DNA of 33,444 bases from Winogradskyella sp. (GTDB taxonomy: Bacteria; Bacteroidota; Bacteroidia; Flavobacteriales; Flavobacteriaceae): the NCBI GenBank assembly GCA_002722255.1, contig PBLD01000008.1:137852-171295 (forward strand), read 5' to 3'. How positions within the stretch are numbered: position 1 is the stretch's first letter; the number at the start of each line of letters is the position of its first letter. This document shows, one piece after another, positions 23,537 through 33,353 of this stretch. The notes under the pieces are model-generated. The model did no database searches and was not told where the DNA came from. It saw only the letters and a list, made by a program, of their open reading frames with translations. The position numbers and the translations under genes were made by a program.

Positions 23537-26500
23537 ATGAAATTAAAGTTAACATGGTTATTAACGCTTTTTATGGCGTTCGTGATGCAATTTTCTTTTG
23601 CACAAGAAAAAATGGTCACAGGTACAGTTACAACTGAGTCGGACGGTTTACCGCTTCCTGGTGCTAGTGTAATTGTAAAGGGTACTACTAAAGGTGCTCA
23701 AACTGATTTTGATGGTAAGTATACTATCGGAGTCAATTCAGGAGATGTCCTAGTTATATCATATGTTGGTATGGACCCTGTTGAAGTAACAGTAGGTTCT
23801 TCTAATGTTTATGACGTTGTTTTAAAAGAGGGTAATTCTCTTGATGAAGTAATAGTTGTAGGATATAGTACTACTACAAAGGAAGCTTACACTGGTACGG
23901 CAACTGTTGTTGAAACAGAAAATCTTGAAGCGAAAGCTGTTGGTAACGTTTCTCAGGCTCTTAGAGGTGAGGTTGCTGGTGTGAATGTTGTAACGGGTTC
24001 TGGTGCTCCAGGTGCTGATGCAACTATTCGTATTCGTGGATTTGGTTCTGTAAATGGTAATTCAGATCCTTTATTTATTGTAGATGGTGCTCCTTTTGCT
24101 AGTGACTTATCTTCTCTTAACCCTGCAGATATTGCTAGTATGACTGTATTAAAAGATGCAGCTGCAACATCTATCTATGGGTCTAGAGGTGCGAATGGTG
24201 TAATTGTAATTACAACTAAGCAAGGTAAAGTTGGTAAAACAGTAGTTTCTGTAGATTTTAAAACTAGTGTTAATACTTTATTTTTACCAGAATACGATGT
24301 TATTGAATCTCCAGAAGATTATATTGAATTAGCATGGAGTTCATTAAAGAATAAAGGTGCTTTACTTGGTCAGTCTGATCCTGCGGCTTGGGCAAGCGCA
24401 AATTTATATGGTACTGCTGAGGGTATCAATAATGCATACAACATTTGGAATGCTGATGGTGCTGATTTAATTAATCCAGCAACAGGTGAGTTTAATGATG
24501 GTATTACACGTAGATTTACTCCGACAAAATGGGGAGATGCGGCTTTTAATACTGGTCTTAGAACTGAAGCAAACGTTCAAATTAGAGGAGGTAACGAAAA
24601 AACACGTTTCTCAGCTTCTTTTGGATATTTAGATGATGAAGGATATACTATTAAGTCTAACTTTAAGCGTTATTCAACAAGATTAAATGTAGAGACTAAA
24701 CCAGTAGAGTGGTTAACTTTTGGTAGTAATATTGCTATTACTGGTGGTAGAAATACAAACTCTTCAAGTAGTGAGGGTAGTACAGGTAGTTCTGGTAACA
24801 TCTTTGCTTTAACAGCTACTACACCAACTATATATGATGTTTTCTTAAGAGATACAGATGGTAATTTAGTGGCAGATCCTATTTATGGCGGCTCTCAATA
24901 CGATTATGGTAATGAGTACGGACGTAGAGCGTGGAACGCTACAAATGGTATTGCAGATGCAAATTATGATTTAGCTAGAACTGATATTTTTACTGTTCTT
25001 GGTAACTTTAATGTAGGTGTTGATATTACTGATTGGTTAAAGTTTGAAACAAGATATAGTGGTCAGTTTAATACAGATAACTATTCTTCAATGCAAAACC
25101 CATGGTATGGTAGTGGTTCTTCTAGTCAAGGTTTCTTATTTAGAAGAGAGCGTACTAACATAAACCAAAACTTCTTACAGATGTTACGTTTTGCTAAGTC
25201 TTATGGAGACCACAGTATTGATGCTTTTGTTGCTCATGAGTCTACAGTCAATAGATTTGATCAGTTCTCAGCTTCAGCTCAAACAGCAATTATACCTAAC
25301 TCTTTAAGTTTAGATCAGTATACAACTGCATTTGGTAGAGCTTCAAACTATACAACAAGAAGAAGTTTAGATAGTTACTTTGCCCAATTAAATTATAGTT
25401 ATGATCAGAAGTATTTCTTAACTGGATCTATCAGACGAGATGGTTCTTCAAGATTTATTAAAGATAAATGGGGTACATTTGGCTCTGTTGGTTTAGGTTG
25501 GGTAGTTTCTAACGAAGATTTCTTTGATGTTAGCTTCAACGATTACTTAAAACTAAAAGCTAGTTACGGTGTAATTGGTGATCAAGGTGTTAATACATTA
25601 TATGGTTACAGATTCTTTACAGCTAATAATACAGTAGACGGATCAATTTCTTACTCTCCAACTGGTGAAGCTCAAAATGATGAGTTAACATGGGAAACTT
25701 CTAAGATTGCTCAGGTTGGTTTCGAGAGTACTTGGTTTAATGACTACTTAAGCTTAGATGTAGATTATTATGTGAAGAATACAACTAATTTATTCTTCTC
25801 TCAAACATTATCTCCAGCACCTGGTGATACATTCATCAGATATAATGATGGTAAAATGAGAAACAGTGGTTTAGAATTTAACGCTACTGTGCAAGTATTT
25901 AAACCTCAAAATGACTTTAGATTATCATTTAATGTAAATGGTGAAATCTTTGATAATGAGATTGTAGAAATGCCTGCAGATTATATTACAGGTGAAACTA
26001 AGCCAATTGATACAGGTGTATTCGTAGGTAGAGCTTTATCTGAAGGTGCATCAATTTATGATTGGTACATGAGAGATTGGGCTGGTGTAGACCCTGCAAC
26101 AGGTTCTGGTCTATGGTATGCTTATTATAATGATGTTGATGGTGATGGAATATTTAACCCAGCTAATGGTGATGAGAGTATCTCTAGTTTAACTCAATAC
26201 TTAATTGATAATCCAGATGCTACTATTGCTAGAACTACAACATCAAACTATACATATACAAACGAAAGTACTTTAGGTGCTACTCAAAAGTATATTGGTA
26301 AATCTGCTATTCCAGATATTAGAGGTAGTTTCCGTATCAATACAGGATTTAAGAATTTTGATTTATCAGCACAGTTTGGATATAGTATAGGTGGTTACGT
26401 GCGTGACAATGGTTATGCTAGATTAATGGAGAATAGAGATTTAATTGGTACTACTAACTGGTCTTCAGATATGCAAAATGCATGGAGAGAGCCAGGTGAC

Positions 26501-26806
26501 ATTACAAATATACCAAGACAATCAGCTGGTTTCAATACTGATACTCAGTTTGGATCTTTATCTTCTAGATTCTTAACTAAAGCAGATTACCTTTCTTTAA
26601 ATAACGTAAGATTAGGTTATAATTTACCAGCAGATGCTGTTGAAGCTATGAACTTAAGTACTTTTAATATCTATGTTACTGGTGATAACTTAATGATGTT
26701 AAGTGCTAGAGATGGATTAAACCCAACGACTTTAATTAGTTCGTCTAATTCTGGTATATATATGCCAATGACAACTTTTAGTCTTGGTGCTAAAATTGAA
26801 TTTTAA
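23537..26806 (+). CDS. SusC/RagA-type TonB-linked outer membrane transporter
   Basis: A 1089-residue outer membrane importer that works with a SusD lid lipoprotein and is energised by TonB. The domain order is complete: signal peptide to Ala22, a carboxypeptidase-D-like regulatory domain at about 25-98 (VTGTVTTESDGLPLPGASV, then TDFDGKYTI), and a TonB-box-like DEVIVVGY at 103-110. The plug domain at about 117-231 ends in YGSRGANGVIVITTKQGK, and a barrel runs to the last residue (GAKIEF). Codons are dominated by GGT, GCT and AGA, suggesting strong expression. The substrate cannot be read from sequence; the neighbouring SusD, third lipoprotein and secreted protease point to protein or peptide as readily as glycan. 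No sensor or FecI/FecR pair lies next to it. Confidence 0.97.
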   Translation: MKLKLTWLLTLFMAFVMQFSFAQEKMVTGTVTTESDGLPLPGASVIVKGTTKGAQTDFDGKYTIGVNSGDVLVISYVGMDPVEVTVGSSNVYDVVLKEGNSLDEVIVVGYSTTTKEAYTGTATVVETENLEAKAVGNVSQALRGEVAGVNVVTGSGAPGADATIRIRGFGSVNGNSDPLFIVDGAPFASDLSSLNPADIASMTVLKDAAATSIYGSRGANGVIVITTKQGKVGKTVVSVDFKTSVNTLFLPEYDVIESPEDYIELAWSSLKNKGALLGQSDPAAWASANLYGTAEGINNAYNIWNADGADLINPATGEFNDGITRRFTPTKWGDAAFNTGLRTEANVQIRGGNEKTRFSASFGYLDDEGYTIKSNFKRYSTRLNVETKPVEWLTFGSNIAITGGRNTNSSSSEGSTGSSGNIFALTATTPTIYDVFLRDTDGNLVADPIYGGSQYDYGNEYGRRAWNATNGIADANYDLARTDIFTVLGNFNVGVDITDWLKFETRYSGQFNTDNYSSMQNPWYGSGSSSQGFLFRRERTNINQNFLQMLRFAKSYGDHSIDAFVAHESTVNRFDQFSASAQTAIIPNSLSLDQYTTAFGRASNYTTRRSLDSYFAQLNYSYDQKYFLTGSIRRDGSSRFIKDKWGTFGSVGLGWVVSNEDFFDVSFNDYLKLKASYGVIGDQGVNTLYGYRFFTANNTVDGSISYSPTGEAQNDELTWETSKIAQVGFESTWFNDYLSLDVDYYVKNTTNLFFSQTLSPAPGDTFIRYNDGKMRNSGLEFNATVQVFKPQNDFRLSFNVNGEIFDNEIVEMPADYITGETKPIDTGVFVGRALSEGASIYDWYMRDWAGVDPATGSGLWYAYYNDVDGDGIFNPANGDESISSLTQYLIDNPDATIARTTTSNYTYTNESTLGATQKYIGKSAIPDIRGSFRINTGFKNFDLSAQFGYSIGGYVRDNGYARLMENRDLIGTTNWSSDMQNAWREPGDITNIPRQSAGFNTDTQFGSLSSRFLTKADYLSLNNVRLGYNLPADAVEAMNLSTFNIYVTGDNLMMLSARDGLNPTTLISSSNSGIYMPMTTFSLGAKIEF

Positions 26807-26815
26807 AAAAAAGTG

Positions 26816-28303
26816 ATGAATATGAAAAAAAAGTTAATTTACGCAATTATGTTAACCTCTGCGTTATTCGTAGGGTGTAACGATGAATTTTTAGAAGGAG
26901 AACAAACTAATGTTCTGACTGCAGAAGGTATTGCAGAGTATTCTGGCGATTATCCAGAATTGTTAGACGGTTCCTTAAATGGTATTACAAGTTTAATTAT
27001 TGAGCCGTTTGGTATAACAGGTAATAGACATTTTGACTTTGGTCAGAAAATGGTTGATATCTGGACAGATATGGTATCTGGTGATATGGCATTATCGGGT
27101 AGTGCTTATGGTTGGTACAATGATGCTGCTAACCTTATCTTTACTGTAGATTACACACAGGAAGAGAATGATATAACTTGGAAGTATTACTACAGAATTA
27201 TCAGTATTGCTAACAACGTTATTGCTAGTAGTGGTGGAAACGATGCAGAACCAGAGTCTGATGAGGCTAAGCGTATCCTTGGACAAGCAAAAATTTACCG
27301 TGCTTATGCATATTTCTATTTGCTACAATTATACCAAGGTGCTTATGACCCTAATCAAGAAGTATTACCTTTCTTTAATGGTGATGTTTACAGTTTAGAG
27401 AAAGTAGCTGCAGGTGATATTTATGCACAAGTTGTGAGTGATTTAACAGATGCAATTGGCTTGTTGGATAATTATACTAGAACATTAAAAAGTCAAGTAG
27501 ATAAAACTGTAGCGCAAGGATTCCTAGCATATACTTATGCTGCTATGGGTAACTTTGCAGATGCAAAAATTCAAGCAGATAATGTTATAGCTAGTGGTTA
27601 CCCTATGACAACTGCTGGTCAGTTAGCATTCCCTGGTGCAGGTTCTGGTTTTAATGATGTTAACACTGCATCTTGGATTTGGGGTTACGATTTAGTTGAA
27701 GACCTTGGACACCAGTTAGTTGATTGGTGGGGACAAATAGACTGCTTTACTTATAGTTATGCTTGGGCTGGAGATTATAAGTCAATAGATGATTTATTAT
27801 ATTCTCAAATACCAGCAGGTGACGTAAGAAAAGGACAGTTTGGTACAGGTACAGCTGCTTTACAGCCAATAAACAAATTCTTTGATCCAGCTAGAACAAT
27901 CGGTGGTCAATATATCATTACAACAGATTTGATTCATATGAGAGTTGAAGAGTTCTATTTATTAAGTGCAGAGTGTGCTGCTAGAACAGGTGGTGAACCA
28001 GCTGCTAAGACTATGATGATAGATTTCTTAACACCTCGTGTTGGTGCTGCGGAAGCATCTGCTACTATTACTCCATTATCAGGTCAGGCTCTGCTTGATG
28101 AGATTTATTTACAAACAAGAATCGAATTATGGGGTGAGGGTAAGACTTTCTTTGCTATGAAACGTAATCAGGCTACTGTAACTAGAGGTTCTAACCACGT
28201 ATATCGTGCAAACGAATCATTTGCTTATGATTCTGATGAAATGACGTTCCAGATTCCACAATCTGAAATTGATAATAACCCTAGTATAACTGGCCAAAAC
28301 TAA
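26816..28303 (+). CDS. SusD/RagB-type nutrient-binding lipoprotein
   Basis: A surface lipoprotein of about 495 residues that caps the SusC barrel and captures the ligand. It could start at ATG 26816 or 26822, and a GTG at 26813 is also in frame; all give the same signal peptide ending in the lipobox FVGC. The mature N-terminus (CNDEFLEGEQ) is acidic, in line with the Bacteroidota surface export signal. The helical TPR-like core appears in the usual order: WKYYYRIISIANNVI, then AKIYRAYAYFYLLQLYQGA, then VEEFYLLSAECAARTG, then RIELWGEGKTFFAMKR near the C-terminus. It starts 9 bases after susC and is certainly in the same operon. The ligand is unknown. Confidence 0.96.
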   Translation: MNMKKKLIYAIMLTSALFVGCNDEFLEGEQTNVLTAEGIAEYSGDYPELLDGSLNGITSLIIEPFGITGNRHFDFGQKMVDIWTDMVSGDMALSGSAYGWYNDAANLIFTVDYTQEENDITWKYYYRIISIANNVIASSGGNDAEPESDEAKRILGQAKIYRAYAYFYLLQLYQGAYDPNQEVLPFFNGDVYSLEKVAAGDIYAQVVSDLTDAIGLLDNYTRTLKSQVDKTVAQGFLAYTYAAMGNFADAKIQADNVIASGYPMTTAGQLAFPGAGSGFNDVNTASWIWGYDLVEDLGHQLVDWWGQIDCFTYSYAWAGDYKSIDDLLYSQIPAGDVRKGQFGTGTAALQPINKFFDPARTIGGQYIITTDLIHMRVEEFYLLSAECAARTGGEPAAKTMMIDFLTPRVGAAEASATITPLSGQALLDEIYLQTRIELWGEGKTFFAMKRNQATVTRGSNHVYRANESFAYDSDEMTFQIPQSEIDNNPSITGQN

Positions 28304-28313
28304 AATTATTATT

Positions 28314-29039
28314 ATGAATAAATATTTCAAATATTTTACAGTTTTATTAGCTGTAACCTTAATGTTCAATTGTGAACAAGATAACGACTCAAGTTTATCA
28401 AATTTCGTAGGATTTCAGGAAGGTCCTTTAAATTTTACGATTGATAACGGACAAACTGCTACTATTGATGTAATTGTAGCGGCTAGTGAAACTTCTGGTT
28501 CAGATCGTTCTTACGATGTGGTGGTAGTTGAAGAAGAGTCTACTTTAGCATCACCTTATTCTGTTCCAGCTACGGTTACTATACCTGGTGGATCAAATGT
28601 AGGTACTTTATCAATATCTGTTACAGATAATGATGATTTAGGTTTTGTTGCTCAAAGTTTAGTTCTAGATTTTCCAGACGAAGCAGGTTTAGATACTGGT
28701 GATGCAATCACTTTAAACTTTACTGAAACGTGTCTAGATACTATAGTAACTTTCAACATAACTTTGGATGACTGGCCAGAGGAAACTACTTGGGAAATAT
28801 ATGACTTAAGTGGTACTCCTACTGTAGTTGCATCTGGAGGTCCATATGCAAACCCTGCTGATGATTTTGCAGAATTATCTTTTGATTTTTGTTTAGCTTC
28901 AGGAAACTATGGTGTTGTTGTTTATGATGCTTATGGTGATGGAGGTCCGACCTTTAGTGTAACAACTGCCGCTGGTACATTAGTAGCAGATACAACGGTT
29001 GCTGGAACGCAAGCTTCTGCAACGTTTACAGTTAATTAG
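28314..29039 (+). CDS. Surface lipoprotein encoded with SusCD
   Basis: A 241-residue lipoprotein. The signal peptide ends at Cys20 (LMFNC), with Asn at -1, which is unusual but tolerated. The next residues (EQDNDSS) are acidic, matching the lipoprotein export signal for surface display described in Capnocytophaga and Flavobacterium. Residues about 30-130 are a Calx-beta/Ig-like sandwich (NGQTATIDVIVAASE, then TLSISVTDNDDLG). Residues about 138-241 are a second beta domain with DDWPEETTWEIYD and GNYGVVVYDAYGDGG, a pattern often appended to extracellular Bacteroidota proteases and adhesins. It occupies the SusE/F position, 10 bases after susD, and probably binds the substrate at the cell surface. 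Specificity is unknown. Confidence 0.85.
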   Translation: MNKYFKYFTVLLAVTLMFNCEQDNDSSLSNFVGFQEGPLNFTIDNGQTATIDVIVAASETSGSDRSYDVVVVEEESTLASPYSVPATVTIPGGSNVGTLSISVTDNDDLGFVAQSLVLDFPDEAGLDTGDAITLNFTETCLDTIVTFNITLDDWPEETTWEIYDLSGTPTVVASGGPYANPADDFAELSFDFCLASGNYGVVVYDAYGDGGPTFSVTTAAGTLVADTTVAGTQASATFTVN

Positions 29040-29061
29040 ATTTAAACTAATTTTATAAGTG

Positions 29062-29092
29062 TTAAAAGCCACCTCTATGAGGTGGCTTTTAA
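29062..29092 (+). terminator. Terminator of the susCD operon
   Basis: TTAAAAGCCACCTC (29062-29075) pairs perfectly with GAGGTGGCTTTTAA (29079-29092) around a three-base loop and is followed by a T-rich stretch. It separates the SusCD operon from the protease gene. Confidence 0.92.
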
Positions 29093-29153
29093 TTTTTATT
29101 TATGATATGACTTAAAAAAATATCTTTATATTGCAAAGAAATTTTCAATACAT

Positions 29154-31130
29154 ATGAACATGAGAAAAATTCTACTTTCTGCTGTGTTACTTTTTACTTA
29201 TGGAGCTTATTCACAAGATTTAAATGCTAACATTTCTGAAGAAAATAAACAACTTTTGGCTGAACTCAATGAACAAGAGGATCAAAGAAAGATTAGAGTA
29301 CATTCATTTTTATTAAATAATCCAAATGTTAAAGCAACATTAGTAAATGACGGTGTTAAAATAATGCATATTTACGATGTATTAAATGGCAAGCCAATTT
29401 ATAGATCAACAGATAACTTTGAAGCTGCTAAAGCAACAAAAACTGCTGAGCTTTGGGTTGGTGGTAGTATGGGTTTAGACCTAGACGGTACAGGTATGAC
29501 TGTAGGTGTTTGGGATGGTGGACCTGCTGATAATAACCATGCTGAATTTCAAAATTCTACTGATACAGATACACGTGTTACAATTATTGATGCTGCAGTA
29601 GTTGATGGTGATAGCGGTTTTAGTTCACACGGAACACATGTTACGGGAACAATATCAGCAAAAGGAGTCAATCCTAATGCAAAAGGAATGGCATCTAATA
29701 TTAGTGTTAAATCCTATAACTGGACTAATGATGAATCTGAGATGATTGCGGCAGTTAATGCAGCGACTAACCCTATTATCTTGTCAAATCATTCTTATGG
29801 TGTGCCTATTGACCAAGATGGAGGAACGCAACTTGATGCAACATTTATTGGCGCTTACACACAAGATGCGTTTGATATTGATAATATAACTAGAAATAAC
29901 CCTAAATATTTACCAGTGTTTTCTGCGGGTAATAATGGGCAAACTACTTACACAGGTGGTATGTTACCAGGTTATGATAAACTTACAAATGATAAGAATG
30001 CCAAAAATAGTTTGATTGTTGCTAATGCAAACCCTACTGCAGCTGAACAGCCACTTTTTAGTGGTAATTATGAATTATCAAATTTAGTTATAAACCAAAG
30101 TAGTAGTCAAGGTCCTACAGATGATTTGAGAATTAAACCTGATATTGCTGGTGATGGCTCTAGTTTATTTTCACCGACACCTAATGATACTTATTCAACT
30201 CTATCAGGAACTTCTATGTCTTCACCTAATACTACAGGTACATTAGCTTTATTACAACAATATTACAATCAGTTAAGAGGTGAGTATATGAATTCCGCTA
30301 CATTAAAAGCCTTAGTTTGCCATACAGCTATAGATGATAACGCTGCTATTGGTCCTGATCCAAAGTTTGGATGGGGTTTCTTAAATGCTCGTGAAGCAGC
30401 ACAAACACTTACAGATGCTGATGATTCTCAAGCTGTTGTTGATGAATTGACATTAGATCAAGGAGCTACTTATACCTTTACGTTTAATGCCCAAGCAGGA
30501 GAAAAATTATCAGCAACTATTTGTTGGACTGATATGCCAGGTAATATAGCTAATGGTGCGGCTAATGATCCTACGCCTAGATTAGTAAATGATTTAGATT
30601 TAAGAATTTCTGATGGTACAACAACGTTTTTACCATGGAAGCTTGATTTTTCAGGTAGCGCATTTACAAATTCAAAAGGAGATAATACTGTTGATAATAT
30701 AGAGCGCGTTGATATTGATGTACCTGTATCTGGTATGTATACATTAACGGTTTCTCATAAAGGGATGCTACAAGGAACGGTAGGAGGTCCTTTTGACCCT
30801 CAAAGTCAGGATTTTTCTTTAATAATTACTGGTAATAACTTGACGTTAAGTGTAGATGAAAATGATTTAGCTAGAAAATTGGCTGTTTATCCTAATCCAT
30901 CTAATGGTACATTTACCATTACATTTGAGTCTAACTTAAATAGTGTAAATAACAATGTAAAAGTAGATGTTTACGATTTACAAGGTAGATTAGTCTATAG
31001 TAACAATTATTCTAATACGTCTTCAATTTTTAAAGAGACTATTACAATGGAAAATGCTAGAGCAGGTGTATATATGGTAAATATTTCTGAAGGAAATAGA
31101 ACTACCTCTCATAAACTTGTTATAGAATAA
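29154..31130 (+). CDS. T9SS-secreted subtilisin-like serine protease (S8 family)
   Basis: A 658-residue secreted protease. After a signal peptide (to about Ser20) and a propeptide-like stretch, the S8 catalytic domain shows Asp121 (VGVWDGG), His159 (SSHGTHVTG), the oxyanion Asn260 (SAGNNGQ) and the nucleophile Ser354 (SGTSMSSP), all intact. A jelly-roll or P-domain-like region follows at about 430-565 (EKLSATICWTDMPG, then LVNDLDLRI). Residues about 575-658 are a type A T9SS sorting domain (LAVYPNPSNGTFTITF, then VYDLQGRLVYS, then ARAGVYMVNI). It should be exported through T9SS and digest extracellular protein. It lies just after the SusCD operon but behind a strong terminator, so any link to that transporter is by proximity and function, not by shared transcript. 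Confidence 0.96.
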   Translation: MNMRKILLSAVLLFTYGAYSQDLNANISEENKQLLAELNEQEDQRKIRVHSFLLNNPNVKATLVNDGVKIMHIYDVLNGKPIYRSTDNFEAAKATKTAELWVGGSMGLDLDGTGMTVGVWDGGPADNNHAEFQNSTDTDTRVTIIDAAVVDGDSGFSSHGTHVTGTISAKGVNPNAKGMASNISVKSYNWTNDESEMIAAVNAATNPIILSNHSYGVPIDQDGGTQLDATFIGAYTQDAFDIDNITRNNPKYLPVFSAGNNGQTTYTGGMLPGYDKLTNDKNAKNSLIVANANPTAAEQPLFSGNYELSNLVINQSSSQGPTDDLRIKPDIAGDGSSLFSPTPNDTYSTLSGTSMSSPNTTGTLALLQQYYNQLRGEYMNSATLKALVCHTAIDDNAAIGPDPKFGWGFLNAREAAQTLTDADDSQAVVDELTLDQGATYTFTFNAQAGEKLSATICWTDMPGNIANGAANDPTPRLVNDLDLRISDGTTTFLPWKLDFSGSAFTNSKGDNTVDNIERVDIDVPVSGMYTLTVSHKGMLQGTVGGPFDPQSQDFSLIITGNNLTLSVDENDLARKLAVYPNPSNGTFTITFESNLNSVNNNVKVDVYDLQGRLVYSNNYSNTSSIFKETITMENARAGVYMVNISEGNRTTSHKLVIE

Positions 31131-31152
31131 TATTTTTTGAAAATTAGAAAAC

Positions 31153-31188
31153 AAAGGCCAGCATATAATTGTTGGTCTTTTTTTTTTT
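31153..31188 (+). terminator. Intrinsic terminator after the protease gene
   Basis: AAAGGCCAGCA (31153-31163) pairs with TGTTGGTCTTT (31170-31180) with two G-U pairs and a six-base loop, followed by a run of 11 T (31178-31188). Confidence 0.85.
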
Positions 31189-31252
31189 GTGTTAAGTAAA
31201 TTGTAATTCTTCTCGTTAAAACAATAATTTATAGTTTACTTTGTTTTTAGTT

Positions 31253-31260
31253 TATATTTG
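31253..31260 (+). promoter_or_regulatory. -7 element of the porin gene, abutting the start codon
   Basis: TATATTTG is an exact consensus -7 element ending five bases before the ATG at 31266. With a start site a few bases after the element, the transcript would be leaderless or nearly so. No clear TTG lies at the usual upstream distance. Confidence 0.55.
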
Positions 31261-31265
31261 AATAC

Positions 31266-33233
31266 ATGCAACGTAAAATCCTTATAACTCTTATTTTTTG
31301 TTTTTTTTTAGCTTATGTTAATGCTCAAATAAAGCTGAATAGTACGAACGCACCAAGAGGTTCACGGAACGCAAATGATTCTACTGACAGCAAAGCATCT
31401 CGTGGTTACAAAGATGTGGCTTCAATAGATATGTATTTACAGTTTAATAAAGCAGTAGATACCTCTATTGTTGATACGACTTTAACAATAAAGAAGGATT
31501 ACAAATTTAATTACCTTCAAAAAGATAACTTTGGTTTAATGCCTTTTGCCAATATAGGTCAGACCTACAATTCTTTAAGTTTTAATGCGGTAAATAACAA
31601 TACTCAACCTTTATTTGGTGCCAGAGCCAGACATTTTAATTATCTCGAAAAGGACGATATAAAATATTACATGGTTCCTACACCATGGACTAGGTTAACC
31701 TATAAAACAGCCTTTGAGCAAGGGCAGATGTTAGATGCTTTTTTTTCAGTAAATCTTTCAAAGCAATTCAATTTCTCTATAGCTTATAAAGGTTTAAGAT
31801 CACTGGGTAATTATCAGAACGCATTAACAAGTACAGGTAATTTTAGATTTACGACCAATTACGAGACTAAGAACAAGCGATATAAAGCTAAAGGGCATAT
31901 CGTAATGCAAGATTTACTTAATCAGGAAAATGGTGGGATAAAAGATGATGATATTGAAAATTTTACGTCAGGCGATGAAGAGTTTTTAGACAGATCTGTT
32001 TTTGATATGAATTTTGAAAATGCAGAAAGTATTTTAAGAGGCAAACAGTTTTTCTTTAATCACTCTTATGATATTATTAATAAAAAAGATTCAATTAGCA
32101 ACAATAAACTTTCTCTTGTAAATGAGCTGTCTTTTGAAGATAAGTATTTTCAATACGATCAAAACTCTCCATCTAGCGACTATTTTGGTGATTCTTTCAC
32201 AAGTAGAGTTTCTGACAGAGTTACTCTCGAAGACTTTAGAACAAAAATTTATATAGAATACCTAAATAATTTATTGGGAGAGATAAGTTTTGGTATTAAT
32301 TATACAGATGTCAATTACGGATATGATAGCGTAGTTCTATTATCTAACGAAATGATTCCAAATAGGATTCAAGCTAATTATCCAGGCATAGATGCATCGT
32401 ATAATAAAAACCTTAATTCAATAAGCTTAAAGAGTAAAGCAAGTTTAAATTTATCTGATGAATTTGTAGGAAGTTATATTGATGCAGAACTAGGTGTAAA
32501 AATAAACAATGATATAAAGATAGCTGGCGGAATCAATGTGAGTTCTCAATTGCCAAACTATAATTATTTACTTTATCAAAGCGACTATACTAATTATAAT
32601 TGGTATAATTTCAATGAATTTAGAAATGTAAATACTCAACAGTTGAGATTTAATATTGAATCTAAAAAGCTTTTAAATGCATCATTAGATATTTCTAATA
32701 TTGAAAACTATACTTACTTTAATTTAGATGAAATAAACAGCAATGATGTTAAGGTAATAAAGCCACAGCAATATAATAATTCATTACAGTATTTAAGGCT
32801 AAAAGTTGAAAGAGAATTTAAAGTGGGCAAATTTGCCTTGGATAATACAATAATGTATCAAAATGTTATAAGTGATGTTGAAGTATTAAATGTACCAACC
32901 TTCATTACTCGGAATACACTCTATTATTCAAACTATATCTTTAAGAAAGCTATGCAACTTCAAACAGGGGTAACTTTTAATTATTTTACAGAGTATAATA
33001 TGAATGGTTATGATCCTTTACTGTCCGAATTCTATACTCAGAACTCAACGAGCATTGGCGGTTTCCCTAGATTAGACTTTTTTATAAATGCAAAAGTTAG
33101 ACAAACACGTATTTTTTTAAAAGCAGAGCATTTCAATTCTTCATTTACAGGTTATGATTACTTCTCTGCACCAAACCACCCTTTTAGAGATTTTACTATT
33201 CGTTTCGGTTTAGTATGGGATTTTTTCTTGTAG
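31266..33233 (+). CDS. Putative outer membrane porin (Porin_10-like)
   Basis: A 655-residue exported protein of the putative porin group seen across Flavobacteriia. The signal peptide (MQRKILITLIFCFFLAYVNA) is followed by an N-terminal polar stretch, then long alternating amphipathic strands rich in Asn, Tyr and Phe. It ends in FTIRFGLVWDFFL, whose last aromatic-rich strand fits the C-terminal signature recognised by the Bam complex. No plug, TonB box or enzyme motif is present. Substrate and selectivity are unknown. Strand count was not determined. It has its own -7 element and no downstream partner; a probable rRNA promoter follows. The family call is from overall pattern and size. Confidence 0.8.
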   Translation: MQRKILITLIFCFFLAYVNAQIKLNSTNAPRGSRNANDSTDSKASRGYKDVASIDMYLQFNKAVDTSIVDTTLTIKKDYKFNYLQKDNFGLMPFANIGQTYNSLSFNAVNNNTQPLFGARARHFNYLEKDDIKYYMVPTPWTRLTYKTAFEQGQMLDAFFSVNLSKQFNFSIAYKGLRSLGNYQNALTSTGNFRFTTNYETKNKRYKAKGHIVMQDLLNQENGGIKDDDIENFTSGDEEFLDRSVFDMNFENAESILRGKQFFFNHSYDIINKKDSISNNKLSLVNELSFEDKYFQYDQNSPSSDYFGDSFTSRVSDRVTLEDFRTKIYIEYLNNLLGEISFGINYTDVNYGYDSVVLLSNEMIPNRIQANYPGIDASYNKNLNSISLKSKASLNLSDEFVGSYIDAELGVKINNDIKIAGGINVSSQLPNYNYLLYQSDYTNYNWYNFNEFRNVNTQQLRFNIESKKLLNASLDISNIENYTYFNLDEINSNDVKVIKPQQYNNSLQYLRLKVEREFKVGKFALDNTIMYQNVISDVEVLNVPTFITRNTLYYSNYIFKKAMQLQTGVTFNYFTEYNMNGYDPLLSEFYTQNSTSIGGFPRLDFFINAKVRQTRIFLKAEHFNSSFTGYDYFSAPNHPFRDFTIRFGLVWDFFL

Positions 33234-33323
33234 TATTAAAATTAATTTAAGTTGCATATAGTTGTGTTGCAGGGACTTGTTTGTTTGTTCCTTAAAAAGA
33301 TTTAAAATAAATTTATAATTAGC

Positions 33324-33353
33324 TTGTGAATATAAAAAACCGTTATATATTTG
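33324..33353 (+). promoter_or_regulatory. Strong promoter, probably of an rRNA operon
   Basis: TTG at 33324-33326, a 19-base spacer and TATATTTG at 33346-33353 form an exact consensus promoter. It is followed at once by a GC-rich run (CACCCCCG), the kind of discriminator typical of stringently controlled rRNA promoters in this group. Confidence 0.8.

Noticed and set aside
27092..27286. Open frames overlapping the susD gene on either strand (27092-27286 and 27207-27398)
   Set aside because: They are shadows of a well-supported SusD reading frame with no independent signals.
29121..29133. Promoter for the S8 protease gene (TATCTTTA or TATATTG)
   Set aside because: Both strings are imperfect and overlapping with no TTG at proper spacing. 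A promoter must lie between the terminator and ATG 29154, but I cannot pick one.
33268..33293. Possible terminator hairpin after the porin gene (AGGGAC ... GTTCCT)
   Set aside because: The stem is only six pairs with one G-U, the loop is long, and no T-tract follows, so I did not call it.
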